13,990 nucleotides of DNA from contig JBLHKB010000123.1 of assembly GCA_047619315.1 (NCBI GenBank), positions 1 to 13,990 on the forward strand, in the 5' to 3' direction. The notes below the pieces were generated by a model that was not told the origin of the DNA, searched no databases, and saw only the letters and a program-made list of their open reading frames with translations. This stretch comes from JBCCRV01 sp047619315 (GTDB taxonomy: Bacteria > Myxococcota_A > Polyangia > Polyangiales > Houyiibacteriaceae). Shown here piece after piece: positions 6,789 to 13,990 of this stretch (the first letter of the stretch is position 1; each line of letters begins with the position of its first letter). The translations under genes and the position numbers were made by a program.

Positions 6789-9700
6789 CTAGGGGCTCAG
6801 GCGGCGGTAGTAGATGTCGGCGTTTGGCGTCGCAGTGCGAACGTCAGACCAGATTGTGTGCACGCTAGTGCCGGAGACGGTGACGAAGGGCGCCGTGCTG
6901 TCGCCCGTGCCGCTGTCCATCCGGTAATCCTGAGGCTGCCAAGTCGCGCCGCCATCCAGGGAGAAGTTGGCCCGAATGTCGAGATTGCCAGAGCGGTCGT
7001 CGACCCAGGCGGCGCCGATGATGCTTCCGCTTCCGTCGAGGCTCACATCGAAGCTGCCTGAGGTGCCGGGGGAAGTGCCCGTGTCGAGTCGCTGAGCGGA
7101 GTCGAACGTCGCTCCGGCGGAGCTGCTGCGGCGTGCGATGATGTCGGCGAATCCGAAGCGATAGTCGACCCAGCTGATGATGACGAGGCCACCGTCGGGT
7201 GCGGTGATCGTCGGTTGCGACGAGTCATGAGGCAAGGGGTCGTCGTCGATGCTCGTCGCCGTTGTGAAGGACCCGCCGCGGTTCGTGCTGCGGGAGAAGT
7301 TGATGTCGAAGGAGGTGCCGCTGCGGTCGTCGACCCATGTGATGTAGACGTTCCCGCCCTCGGCGGCGACGACGGGGGCGAAGCTCGCGCCGGTGCCAAT
7401 GTCGAGGCGCCGATCCGTCGCAGAGAACGAGGCGCCGGAGTCGGTGCTTCGCACGTGGTAAACGTTGAGGGCACCTGCACGGTTGTCTCGCCAAACGACG
7501 TGAACGTCGCTGCCGGCGGCGGCGATCTGTGGTGTCGCCGCCACGAAGTTCGCGCCGGAGCCGTGGTCGAGCTGGACCGGAGCGCCGAAGGAGCTGCCGT
7601 TGTTCGTCGAGCGAAGCAAGAAGATACGTCGCGAGCTCGGCGTCGTGAACGACTCGTAGACGGCGTAGACGTTCGAGCCACTGACGGCGAGCTGAACGTT
7701 GAAGCTGTCGGTGTTCATGGCCGGGTTGATACGCGTCGTTGACTGAAACGAGCCACCGCTGTCGATGGACCGACGATGCATGATCTCGCGGTACGCCGTG
7801 CCACCACGGAAATCCGACCAGAGTGTGTTCACGTTCGCGCCGCTGACCACCACGCGTGGTCCGATGGCCGCGCCGCCGTTGATGTCGAGGCGGAAGGGGC
7901 TGCTGAAAGTGCCGCCGCCGTTTGTGGAGCGCGAGAAGTAGGTCCTCGCTCGGCCGCCGCCGCGGAGATCCATCCAAGCGGCGTAGAGGTTCGACCCGCT
8001 GGAAGTGAGAAAGGGCTGTACGGAGTTTGCCGCGCCGGCTCCATCGCCTGTGTCGATCCGTATTGCGCTGCTTGGCTGTACCTCGAGGCAGCCTTCGTCC
8101 CTAGTCCCGTCGCAATCATTGTCGAGTCCATCGCAGAGGGTCTCGGTGTTCTGATAGGTGTCTGGGAAAGTACAGCGCCAGCCCGAGGCGCCATTGCAGA
8201 CCGGCGCGCGGCCTGCGCAAACGCCGCGCGTCTGGACACAGGAAACGGGCGTGACCGAGGGGGGGGCGGGGCCGTCGTCGATGTCGCTGTTGCAGTTGTC
8301 GTCGATACCGTTGCAGAGCTCTGGGGTGCGCTCTACGTAGCCGCCACCGCAGCTAAGTGCGCCGCTGGCGCAAACGACACTGCCGTACGCACACGCGCCG
8401 ACATTGGTCTCGCCACATCGGACGCCGACTCCAGGCAAGGGTGACGCAGCGGTGTTTTCATCGAAGCGTCCGTCGCAGTCTTCGTCGAGGCCATCGCAGG
8501 TCTCTGGGGTAGAGCCACGTCCGCCGACGCAGACCAAGCTGCCGCGCTGGCAGGTCTGGATTCCGGGGGAGCACTCGCCTGTGGAGGGTCCACACGCTGT
8601 GCCAACGCTTGGGTCGGCTTCGTCGATTCGGCCGTCGCAGTCGTCGTCAGCGCCGTTGCACGAGTCGATTCCGCCGGAAGGCGTACAAGCGTATTCGCAG
8701 CCCGTGGAGGCGTTTCCGTCAACGTCAACGAAGCCGGCAGCGCAGGTGCCGATGGAGCAAACGCTGGCTCCACAGGAGCCAGTCGCGTTGATGAACGTGC
8801 AGGCGTTGCCGCAGCGGCCGCAGTGGCTGGCGTCGCTGCTGAGGTCAAAGCCCTCGTCGATGCGCGAATCGCAGTCGTCGTCGGCGCCGTTGCAGGTCTC
8901 GGCGCCGGTCACGGTGCACGCGAGCTCGCAGCCGTCGGCGGGGTCCATGTTCACGTCGACAAAGCCTGGATTGCAGACGCCGATCTCGCACACCGAGTCG
9001 CCGCAACTCGTAGAAGCGTTGTTGAACGAACACACATTGCCGCAGAGCCCGCAGTTGCCGATGTCCGTGGTGACGTCGAAGCCCTCATCGGTGTTCCCAT
9101 CACAGTCGTTGTCACGGGTGTCGCAGAGCTCGTCGCCAGTCTCGATGCATGCGTATTCACACCCGTTGGTTTCGTTTCCGTCGAGGTCATGAAAACCAAG
9201 TTCGCAGCGTTCGACGTTGCACTCGCCATCCCCGCAGCCTGGAAACGCACCAGGGATGACGCATTCTCGTTCGCACATGCCGCAGTTGCGGGGGTCGTCG
9301 TTTAGGTCGAACTCTTCATCGAAGAGGCCGTCGCAGTCGTTGTCGATCTCGTCGCAGAGCTCTTCGCCTGTGGCCACGCAGCCGTCTTCAGCCCGCACGT
9401 CGGGTCGGCCAACGTCGATGACGCCGGCATCTTCGCCGCCACAGTTTTCAATGCAGTACGGCTCAACGTCACAGCCATAGGTGAAGAGGGCACAACCAAG
9501 TGGGAGCAGCACTCTCAGGTCAAGGGAGCGACGGCGAAGGGCAAGGGCGAAGAGCCCCAGGAGAAGGACGAGGCCCAAGGGAGCTTCATCACGGCCGCCG
9601 CCTGCGGCATCGCAGGCACATCCGCCGCCGCCGGACGCGAGACCCAGCTCAGGTTCGACAGGCGGAGCCGCCGCTGGGTCGGTGCACTGACCGTCGCCGG

Positions 9701-12062
9701 TGCACACAGTGTCGCCCGGACAGCGCACTTGAGCGCAAGCATCGTCGATGCATTCGGTGCCCTGGCAAACGCGCTCGCGACCACAGCTCATACCGCAGTC
9801 GTTTACGACGCAGCTACCGCCGGTGCAGCTCTCGGACGACGCACAGCCGCCGCAGGGCGCAGCCACACAGGTGTTTCCGTCGCAGACTTCACCGTCGGAG
9901 CAGACCGTTCGGCAGACGTCCACGCAGCTGCCTTCACGGCAGTAGGAGTCGCCTTCGCAGCTCACATTCAGGCATGGGTCTGCTTCGCAGGCACCTTCGG
10001 CACAGCGCTCGCCGGCGTCGCAGCCACGGCCGTAGCAGTTGTCCTCGACGCAGCCGCCGCGGACGCAGGCATCACCCTCGCCGCAGTTGACGTTCTCGCA
10101 CAAGTCTCGGCACATCCCGTTTGTCGGGTCGCAAAGCTCGGTCTCGTCGCATTCCACACCAACACACATACCCGAAACGCAGTAGCCAGGAATCCCATCG
10201 TCGGGGCGGGCCAAGCTGGTGTCGCATTCTCGACCGGGAGGACAAGGGAATTCGAAGGACGTGCAGGGCGTCAGACATGAACATTCGACGCAGGCGCCTT
10301 CGCCGGGGCAGAGGCCATCGCCTTCTTCGTCCACGAGGCCGTCGCAGTCATCGTCTTCGCAGTTGCAGATTTCAGGGGATGGGCTCGTCGCGCCTCGGCA
10401 TGTTAGCTCGCCGCTGACGCAGACCACGTTTCCAGGAACACAGCGGTCGTCGGGCGTCGCCGGGTCGACAACGTCGAAGCCGCCCATGTCATTGGGCACG
10501 CAGGTCGCACCACCACCGGGGTTGCCATCGTCGATGACGCCATCGCAGTCGTCATCGATGTTGTTGCAGATCTCAACGCCTGGGGTGGGCGCGTCGCATC
10601 CGCCCCACGCGCCGACCATGCAGGTTTCGCTGCCGATGCCGCAGGCCGTTGAACAGGTGCGTGTAAGCTCCTCGTCGACACTTCCATCGCAGTCATCGTC
10701 AATGTTGTTGCAGGCCTCAAGGCTCGGTGTGGGCGCCGTACAGCCGACGAATGAGCCGCTGATGCACACCTCGGTGCCGTTGCCACATGTCGAGCTGCAC
10801 ATTCGCGAGAGGTTCTCGTCGGTGCGTCCGTCGCAGTCGTCGTCGGAGGCGTTGCAGGTCTCCACTGTGGGCGTGGCGGCGGTGCAGCCTACGAATGACC
10901 CAGCGTTGCACGTCTCGGTGCCAGCGCCGCAGGCCGTTGAACATGCGCGCGTGAGCATTTCGTCGATGCGTCCGTCGCAGTCCTGGTCATTGCCATCACA
11001 CGTTTCGATCGATGCGCTTGGTGCTGTGCACTCGACGTAGGTCCCGCTCCGACAGATCTCGCGCCCTGTTCCGCAGTCGTTGGAGCAGGCGCGGTCGTTT
11101 CCTTCGTCCGTGGTGCCATCGCAGTCGTTGTCGTTGCCATCGCAGATGTCGGACGTCGGTCGAGGGGCTGTGCAGCCGCTGAAGGTGTTAGCGGCGGTGC
11201 ACGTTTCGACGCCCGCCCCGCAGACGGAAGAGCACGCGCGCGTAATGCCCTCGTCGACGTTGAGGTCGCAGTCGTCGTCCTCGCCGTTGCATGTTTCAAG
11301 GTTCGGCACGCAGGTCGGCACCAGTCCGTCAACGCGCGTGAGCACGTCTTCGAAGTCGTTGTCGCCACCGCGGAACAGATCTTCGAAGCCAAAGTAGTAC
11401 GAGTCCGTAAAGCGTATGGACTGATAGATGAGGAAGTGAACGAAGTCGCCGTCATCATTGAGGGCCTGGCTCGTGAAGTACGTTCGGTGGCTTTGGTTCG
11501 CGGCGGTGGGACCGCCGCAGTGGACGTTGTTTCTCGTGCCATCGAGAAGCTCGGGCGTTCGGATGAAGAACCCAATGGCGCGGTCGTTGGGAAAGTTGAT
11601 GGTGCGCTCCCACGACAACGCATCGTTGTCCGTGTTGCGAATCGAGAGAGGGTCGCAGGGGCACTGGCAGATGGATGAGTTTGGCCGGCAATCGAAAACC
11701 ATATGAAGGTTTGCTGGGTCCGAAATGTCCTCATCAACGTAGTAGTAGCCAAAGACGTTCACGAACCCGGCGCCCTCGCCGATCATGCGAAACGTGACGG
11801 GGTAGGTGATGGCTCCGCCTCCACCGACGGTGCGGTTCGCAGGGCGGAACGCCTCGGGCAAAACCTGGGCGTCGCTCTGCGCGTTGACGCCTGCGTTGCC
11901 TTCACCGGTGACGGCACGATTCAGACAAGCCTGCATGTTGCCGCCGACGGGCAGAACGGTGCCATCCACCTGGCTGATATACGCGTGGGCGCTCAAAGGA
12001 AGCAGGGCGATGGCGGCGGCGGCGAGGGCCCAGCGAAGCCGAGAACGGGAAGCGTGTATCAC
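6789..12062 (-). CDS. Giant exported MopE-repeat protein: DUF4114 + MopE + internal MYXO-CTERM + MopE + sialidase-like propeller
   Basis: A 1757-residue ORF starting at GTG 12062; no good Shine-Dalgarno, but it opens directly with a signal peptide (residues 1-27, cleavage after AHA). Residues about 115-247 form a DUF4114-like domain (RAIGFFIRTPELLDG, YYFGFEDLFRGGDNDFEDVL). Seven MopE-type motifs (CNGxDDDCDGxxDE; cysteines at 258, 307, 355, 403, 451, 499, 566) follow, then an EGF-like Cys-rich region to about 795. Residues 811-845 are a MYXO-CTERM signal. Residues 847-864 resemble a lipoprotein signal. A second set of seven MopE motifs (cysteines 903, 980, 1057, 1135, 1189, 1250, 1310) precedes a beta-propeller (1345-1757) with seven Asp-boxes such as STNGGGTF and SLDGGATW and repeated W-x-D-x-R blocks. 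MopE motifs are putative metal-binding, probably Ca2+ or Cu. The product should be cell-surface or secreted. An internal sorting signal suggests two proteins joined, naturally or by a sequence error. Confidence 0.88.
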   Translation of the reverse strand: MIHASRSRLRWALAAAAIALLPLSAHAYISQVDGTVLPVGGNMQACLNRAVTGEGNAGVNAQSDAQVLPEAFRPANRTVGGGGAITYPVTFRMIGEGAGFVNVFGYYYVDEDISDPANLHMVFDCRPNSSICQCPCDPLSIRNTDNDALSWERTINFPNDRAIGFFIRTPELLDGTRNNVHCGGPTAANQSHRTYFTSQALNDDGDFVHFLIYQSIRFTDSYYFGFEDLFRGGDNDFEDVLTRVDGLVPTCVPNLETCNGEDDDCDLNVDEGITRACSSVCGAGVETCTAANTFSGCTAPRPTSDICDGNDNDCDGTTDEGNDRACSNDCGTGREICRSGTYVECTAPSASIETCDGNDQDCDGRIDEMLTRACSTACGAGTETCNAGSFVGCTAATPTVETCNASDDDCDGRTDENLSRMCSSTCGNGTEVCISGSFVGCTAPTPSLEACNNIDDDCDGSVDEELTRTCSTACGIGSETCMVGAWGGCDAPTPGVEICNNIDDDCDGVIDDGNPGGGATCVPNDMGGFDVVDPATPDDRCVPGNVVCVSGELTCRGATSPSPEICNCEDDDCDGLVDEEGDGLCPGEGACVECSCLTPCTSFEFPCPPGRECDTSLARPDDGIPGYCVSGMCVGVECDETELCDPTNGMCRDLCENVNCGEGDACVRGGCVEDNCYGRGCDAGERCAEGACEADPCLNVSCEGDSYCREGSCVDVCRTVCSDGEVCDGNTCVAAPCGGCASSESCTGGSCVVNDCGMSCGRERVCQGTECIDDACAQVRCPGDTVCTGDGQCTDPAAAPPVEPELGLASGGGGCACDAAGGGRDEAPLGLVLLLGLFALALRRRSLDLRVLLPLGCALFTYGCDVEPYCIENCGGEDAGVIDVGRPDVRAEDGCVATGEELCDEIDNDCDGLFDEEFDLNDDPRNCGMCERECVIPGAFPGCGDGECNVERCELGFHDLDGNETNGCEYACIETGDELCDTRDNDCDGNTDEGFDVTTDIGNCGLCGNVCSFNNASTSCGDSVCEIGVCNPGFVDVNMDPADGCELACTVTGAETCNGADDDCDSRIDEGFDLSSDASHCGRCGNACTFINATGSCGASVCSIGTCAAGFVDVDGNASTGCEYACTPSGGIDSCNGADDDCDGRIDEADPSVGTACGPSTGECSPGIQTCQRGSLVCVGGRGSTPETCDGLDEDCDGRFDENTAASPLPGVGVRCGETNVGACAYGSVVCASGALSCGGGYVERTPELCNGIDDNCNSDIDDGPAPPSVTPVSCVQTRGVCAGRAPVCNGASGWRCTFPDTYQNTETLCDGLDNDCDGTRDEGCLEVQPSSAIRIDTGDGAGAANSVQPFLTSSGSNLYAAWMDLRGGGRARTYFSRSTNGGGTFSSPFRLDINGGAAIGPRVVVSGANVNTLWSDFRGGTAYREIMHRRSIDSGGSFQSTTRINPAMNTDSFNVQLAVSGSNVYAVYESFTTPSSRRIFLLRSTNNGSSFGAPVQLDHGSGANFVAATPQIAAAGSDVHVVWRDNRAGALNVYHVRSTDSGASFSATDRRLDIGTGASFAPVVAAEGGNVYITWVDDRSGTSFDINFSRSTNRGGSFTTATSIDDDPLPHDSSQPTITAPDGGLVIISWVDYRFGFADIIARRSSSAGATFDSAQRLDTGTSPGTSGSFDVSLDGSGSIIGAAWVDDRSGNLDIRANFSLDGGATWQPQDYRMDSGTGDSTAPFVTVSGTSVHTIWSDVRTATPNADIYYRRLSP
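8685..9380 (-). repeat. 77-residue (231-bp) protein repeats, three copies
   Basis: Residues 895-1126 are three repeats of 77 residues. Each begins CxxTGxExC, contains DNDCDG or DDDCD, a FD...NCGxC block, a short Cys-rich block ending in GF(H/V)D(L/V), and closes with GCE(Y/L)AC. The register is exact (key Cys at 903, 980, 1057). This is a longer MopE-containing module than in the first half of the ORF and may have arisen by tandem duplication. Confidence 0.8.
9528..9637 (-). other. Internal MYXO-CTERM-type sorting signal, codons 810-845
   Basis: The segment reads SGGGGCACDAAGGGRDE followed by a hydrophobic helix APLGLVLLLGLFALAL and then RRR. This is the tripartite MYXO-CTERM architecture (Gly/Cys patch, transmembrane helix, Arg cluster) that normally ends exported myxobacterial proteins. 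Here the frame continues for about 910 more residues, beginning SLDLRVLLPLGCALFTYGC. Both other minus-strand frames close with TGA right after the Arg cluster, at 9522-9520 and 9517-9515. Confidence 0.8.
10518..11297 (-). repeat. 48-residue (144-bp) MopE repeats, about five and a half copies
   Basis: Residues 256-515 repeat with a 48-residue period (motif cysteines at 258, 307, 355, 403, 451, 499; only the first interval is 49). Each unit has CxxxDDDCDGxxDE, then TRxCSxxCGxGxExC, a short variable part and GCxAPxPS. A seventh, more distant motif lies at Cys566. The DNA repeats are diverged, with recurring TCGCAGTCGTCGTC-like plus-strand words. Confidence 0.85.
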
Positions 12063-12103
12063 GCAGAAAGGGTAGCAGTTTGGACCAGCGGCTGGGCGCT
12101 TCT

Positions 12104-13129
12104 TCAGGAGGCCGGTGTCGGTTTTACAGCGCCGGCGAGGACTTCCTTGCCGCCGAGATCCAAGGCCCAGGCGGAGAGCGCGTTCATGCCCTCGGCTTGG
12201 CCCGTCTCTGCGACGAATGCGAGCTGGTCACGGGCCCTCGACGAGTCGAAGGAGTGGCTCTGAGCCCTCCGCAAAATATCTGTATCCGGAGTGCCTCCGC
12301 CGCCAAACCGGCCAAACCAGGCAAGAGCGCGTGAAGTGGTGAGACCAGGGCCTCTTCGAGGCGGGGGCAACTTGAGGGCTTCGGAGAGGCTGCGAAAGAA
12401 CTCTCCGGCAAGCGTCATCTCAGCATCGACGATGTGAAAGACACTTCCCGCCGCGCCCTCGTGCTGCGTCGTCAGCCATGCCGCTTGCGCGACGTTCTCG
12501 ATGAAGGTGACGCCGACGAAGCGCTCGCCTTTGGAATAGAGTGGAAGTCCGGCCTTGAGCCCTTCTTGGCATATCTCCGCAGCGGTCCCCCAGCTGCTCT
12601 TCGTCTCACCTCCGGGGCCCCATACGAAAGCAGGGCGGAGCACGACCGTGGAGAGAGCGCCGACGCCCGCGCCGATGACTGATTCTTCGGCCCGCGCCAT
12701 CGTCTCCGCGTGTGCGTCAAAGCCTCGGCTTGGCAGCACTCGGTCTTCGTTCCAGTTGACTCGCGGCTTGGGGCTCAGCGTGACGTCGGCGCACGAAACG
12801 TGGGTGAGGCGGCGAATACCGGCGTGTCGGCACGCGGCGATGACGTTCTCTGTGCCAGCGACATGTGCCCAGCCCAGTACCTTTCGCGTCGCTCTCCGGT
12901 CACGGATGCCCGCCGCGTGAATGGCGTGGGAGCAGCCCTCTGCGGCCTTCGCAAGGGAGCTTGGGTCACCCAGTTGGGCATCGAAAACGCGCATGCCAGC
13001 GGCCTCGAGTACCGCCGCAGAAGTGGCGTCGCGGGCCGTCGCGTGGACCTCGGCGCCTTCGCGAAGAAAGCGTCGGGCGATGGCCCCGCCGATAAAGCCC
13101 GTGGCTCCGAAAACAACAACACGCATCAT
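12104..13129 (-). CDS. Extended SDR / NAD-dependent epimerase-dehydratase family protein with degenerate catalytic pair
   Basis: A 341-residue protein if started at ATG 13129; an adjacent ATG at 13126 and a GTG at 13144 are alternatives, and none has a strong Shine-Dalgarno. The N-terminus is a Rossmann strand with GATGFIG (residues 8-14). It continues with the 3-beta-hydroxysteroid dehydrogenase/epimerase-like blocks HAAGIRD, VAGTENVIAACRHAGIRRLTH (90-110), VSCADV (Ser112 at the catalytic Ser/Thr position), VLRPAFVWGPGG and VTFIENVAQAAW. The catalytic YxxxK is not present: the aligned segment before ARAEE reads HAETM (140-144), so Tyr becomes His and Lys becomes Met. It may therefore bind NAD(P) without normal SDR catalysis, act by other chemistry, or serve as a sensor or chaperone like atypical SDRs. 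It precedes the giant repeat-protein gene by 41 bases and follows the SprA-related gene by 64 bases. Confidence 0.88.
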   Translation of the reverse strand: MMRVVVFGATGFIGGAIARRFLREGAEVHATARDATSAAVLEAAGMRVFDAQLGDPSSLAKAAEGCSHAIHAAGIRDRRATRKVLGWAHVAGTENVIAACRHAGIRRLTHVSCADVTLSPKPRVNWNEDRVLPSRGFDAHAETMARAEESVIGAGVGALSTVVLRPAFVWGPGGETKSSWGTAAEICQEGLKAGLPLYSKGERFVGVTFIENVAQAAWLTTQHEGAAGSVFHIVDAEMTLAGEFFRSLSEALKLPPPRRGPGLTTSRALAWFGRFGGGGTPDTDILRRAQSHSFDSSRARDQLAFVAETGQAEGMNALSAWALDLGGKEVLAGAVKPTPAS

Positions 13130-13193
13130 TGATGAGTAGACCACAAGTTGCGGCCTTTGTTCCGTTTCCTTCAGGTTTTGACGGCATCGCTAG

Positions 13194-13904
13194 CTAGTGA
13201 CCGCCCCCACACTTGGCGCACGCTGTCACGTCGAGGCTGCTCTCCGGGGGAGTGGCGTTCGTTTGTGCGTAGGAGCGCTGAGCGCGAGCAGAGTTCAGTG
13301 GACCTTCTTTGTTCGGGCCCGCTTCTTGAGTCTCGACGTCGTCCGGCGACTGGGCGCGCGCGTCTTGCTGCGTCATCTCTGCTTGGAGCTTCGCCATTTT
13401 GGCCCGTGCATTCGCCGCCACTTTCCGGTCTTGGCCTGACGGGTCGGCGGGAGCGTTGGCCGCTCGCACCACCTGCTGCATTTTCGAGATGCTCGCCTTC
13501 GGATCCCCCGCCACTTCAGAGGTGTCGATGCTCACCTCGCCGCCAACGGCGTAGCGTCGGCCATCGGGTCCTGTTTCGAATTCATAGCTCGGCGAACCTG
13601 CGTGGCTTCCGCCGGCGGAAGCGTGTGCCTGCTCGTGAGCCCGCACATCAGCGTCACGGCTCTTCAGGCGCTGAACTTCCTCCCTATCCGCGGCGCTGAG
13701 CTCGGTTTCGGAACGCGTCTGGGAACCTGGGGGTTCGGGCTCCGAGGCGCGTGCCGCGGACGCTGATTCAGCTGAGCGAATGGCCTCGACGCGTTCATCG
13801 GCGCGGACTTGGAAGGCGCGTTGTTCCGGGACCCCTGGCGAATGAGCCGCCTCCTCGGCGCGAACTCGTTCTGGGACCCGATGCGATAGACCTGCAGAAA
13901 TCAC
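13194..13904 (-). CDS. SprA-related putative metalloprotease
   Basis: A 236-residue protein starting at GTG 13904, which is immediately preceded in frame by TGA, so the frame cannot start further upstream. A disordered, charged N-terminus (1-65) leads into a SprA-related core: LSAADREEVQRLKSRDADVR (69-88), then HEQAH (90-94, an HExxH zinc-metalloprotease-like motif), SYEFETGPDGRRYAVGGEVSID (106-127) and a downstream QQVVRAANAPADPSGQDRKVAA helix (143-164). This matches the SprA-related/putative metalloprotease family in motif order and spacing; peptidase activity is not proven for the family as far as I know. The C-terminus ends CAKCGGGH, a CxxC plus His that could bind metal. No signal peptide is seen, so a cytoplasmic location is the default. 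Confidence 0.85.
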   Translation of the reverse strand: MISAGLSHRVPERVRAEEAAHSPGVPEQRAFQVRADERVEAIRSAESASAARASEPEPPGSQTRSETELSAADREEVQRLKSRDADVRAHEQAHASAGGSHAGSPSYEFETGPDGRRYAVGGEVSIDTSEVAGDPKASISKMQQVVRAANAPADPSGQDRKVAANARAKMAKLQAEMTQQDARAQSPDDVETQEAGPNKEGPLNSARAQRSYAQTNATPPESSLDVTACAKCGGGH

Positions 13905-13919
13905 TCAGAGAAAGTACGA

Positions 13920-13954
13920 CCGCCAGCCTCCGCTTTGAACCCGGCGGCTGGCGG
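13920..13954. terminator. Strong GC-rich hairpin upstream of the SprA-related gene
   Basis: CCGCCAGCCTCCG (13920-13932) pairs with CGGCGGCTGGCGG (13942-13954): 12 of 13 positions pair, with one T/C mismatch and a 9-base loop. It lies 16 bases before the GTG start of the minus-strand gene. It could end transcription of an upstream minus-strand gene outside the window or act in the leader of the SprA-related gene. No clear U-tract follows on either strand, so terminator function is uncertain. Confidence 0.4.
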
Positions 13955-13990
13955 ACGCCGGCGTCTGCCGGCGTCGGCACCTCAGGGCCA

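Noticed and set aside
8600..11300. Periodic short similar words resembling a CRISPR array
   Set aside because: The period (144 or 231 bp) and diverged units match MopE protein repeats in frame; there are no conserved 25-40 bp repeats with unique spacers.
7215..12263. Many plus-strand open frames of 60-270 codons across the giant ORF
   Set aside because: Their composition (Val/Ala/Gly or Ser/Pro/Gln rich) mirrors the repeats on the minus strand; no independent motifs or ribosome binding sites.

Overview
The window looks like a chromosomal segment from a GC-rich member of the Myxococcota (the former myxobacterial Deltaproteobacteria). The main support is a MYXO-CTERM-type sorting signal (Gly/Cys patch, hydrophobic helix, Arg cluster), together with a very long secreted protein full of MopE-type CNGxDDDCDGxxDE repeats, a SprA-related putative metalloprotease and a lipoprotein-type thioredoxin. 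I cannot place it more precisely from sequence alone. I saw no rRNA, tRNA, CRISPR array, insertion sequence or phage gene. Coding density is high and no gene-free stretch exceeds about 160 bases.

Layout. (1) 1-1438, minus: N-terminal two thirds of a thioredoxin-like DUF255/YyaL family protein with a lipobox, cut by the window edge. (2) 1524-2882, minus: ABC1/AarF/UbiB-type atypical kinase. (3) 2883-3036: divergent intergenic region. (4) 3037-5545, plus: a tight two-gene operon of an FAD-dependent NAD(P)H oxidoreductase and a six-helix membrane polyferredoxin of NapH/NosR type, probably one electron-transfer unit. (5) 5555-13904: five genes all on the minus strand. In transcription order they are a SprA-related putative metalloprotease, an extended-SDR protein whose YxxxK catalytic pair is replaced by HxxxM, the 1757-residue repeat protein, a steroid 5-alpha-reductase-like membrane enzyme, and a small winged-helix-like protein with an acidic pentapeptide tail. 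Gaps between them are 64, 41, 16 and 51 bases, so part or all may be cotranscribed.

The most striking object is the 5.3-kb ORF at 6789-12062. Its first half (signal peptide, DUF4114 domain, seven MopE motifs mostly on a 48-residue period, a Cys-rich knotted region) ends in a complete MYXO-CTERM signal, which should be the C-terminus of a protein. The frame then runs straight into a hydrophobic, lipoprotein-signal-like segment, a second set of seven MopE motifs (the first three on a 77-residue period) and a seven-Asp-box sialidase-like beta-propeller. This is either a natural fusion of two exported proteins or an assembly/base-call indel that joined two neighbouring genes; one extra C in a CCC run at the junction would restore a stop. 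A second thread is possible steroid or sterol chemistry: a convincing SRD5A homologue lies two genes from a 3-beta-HSD-like SDR.
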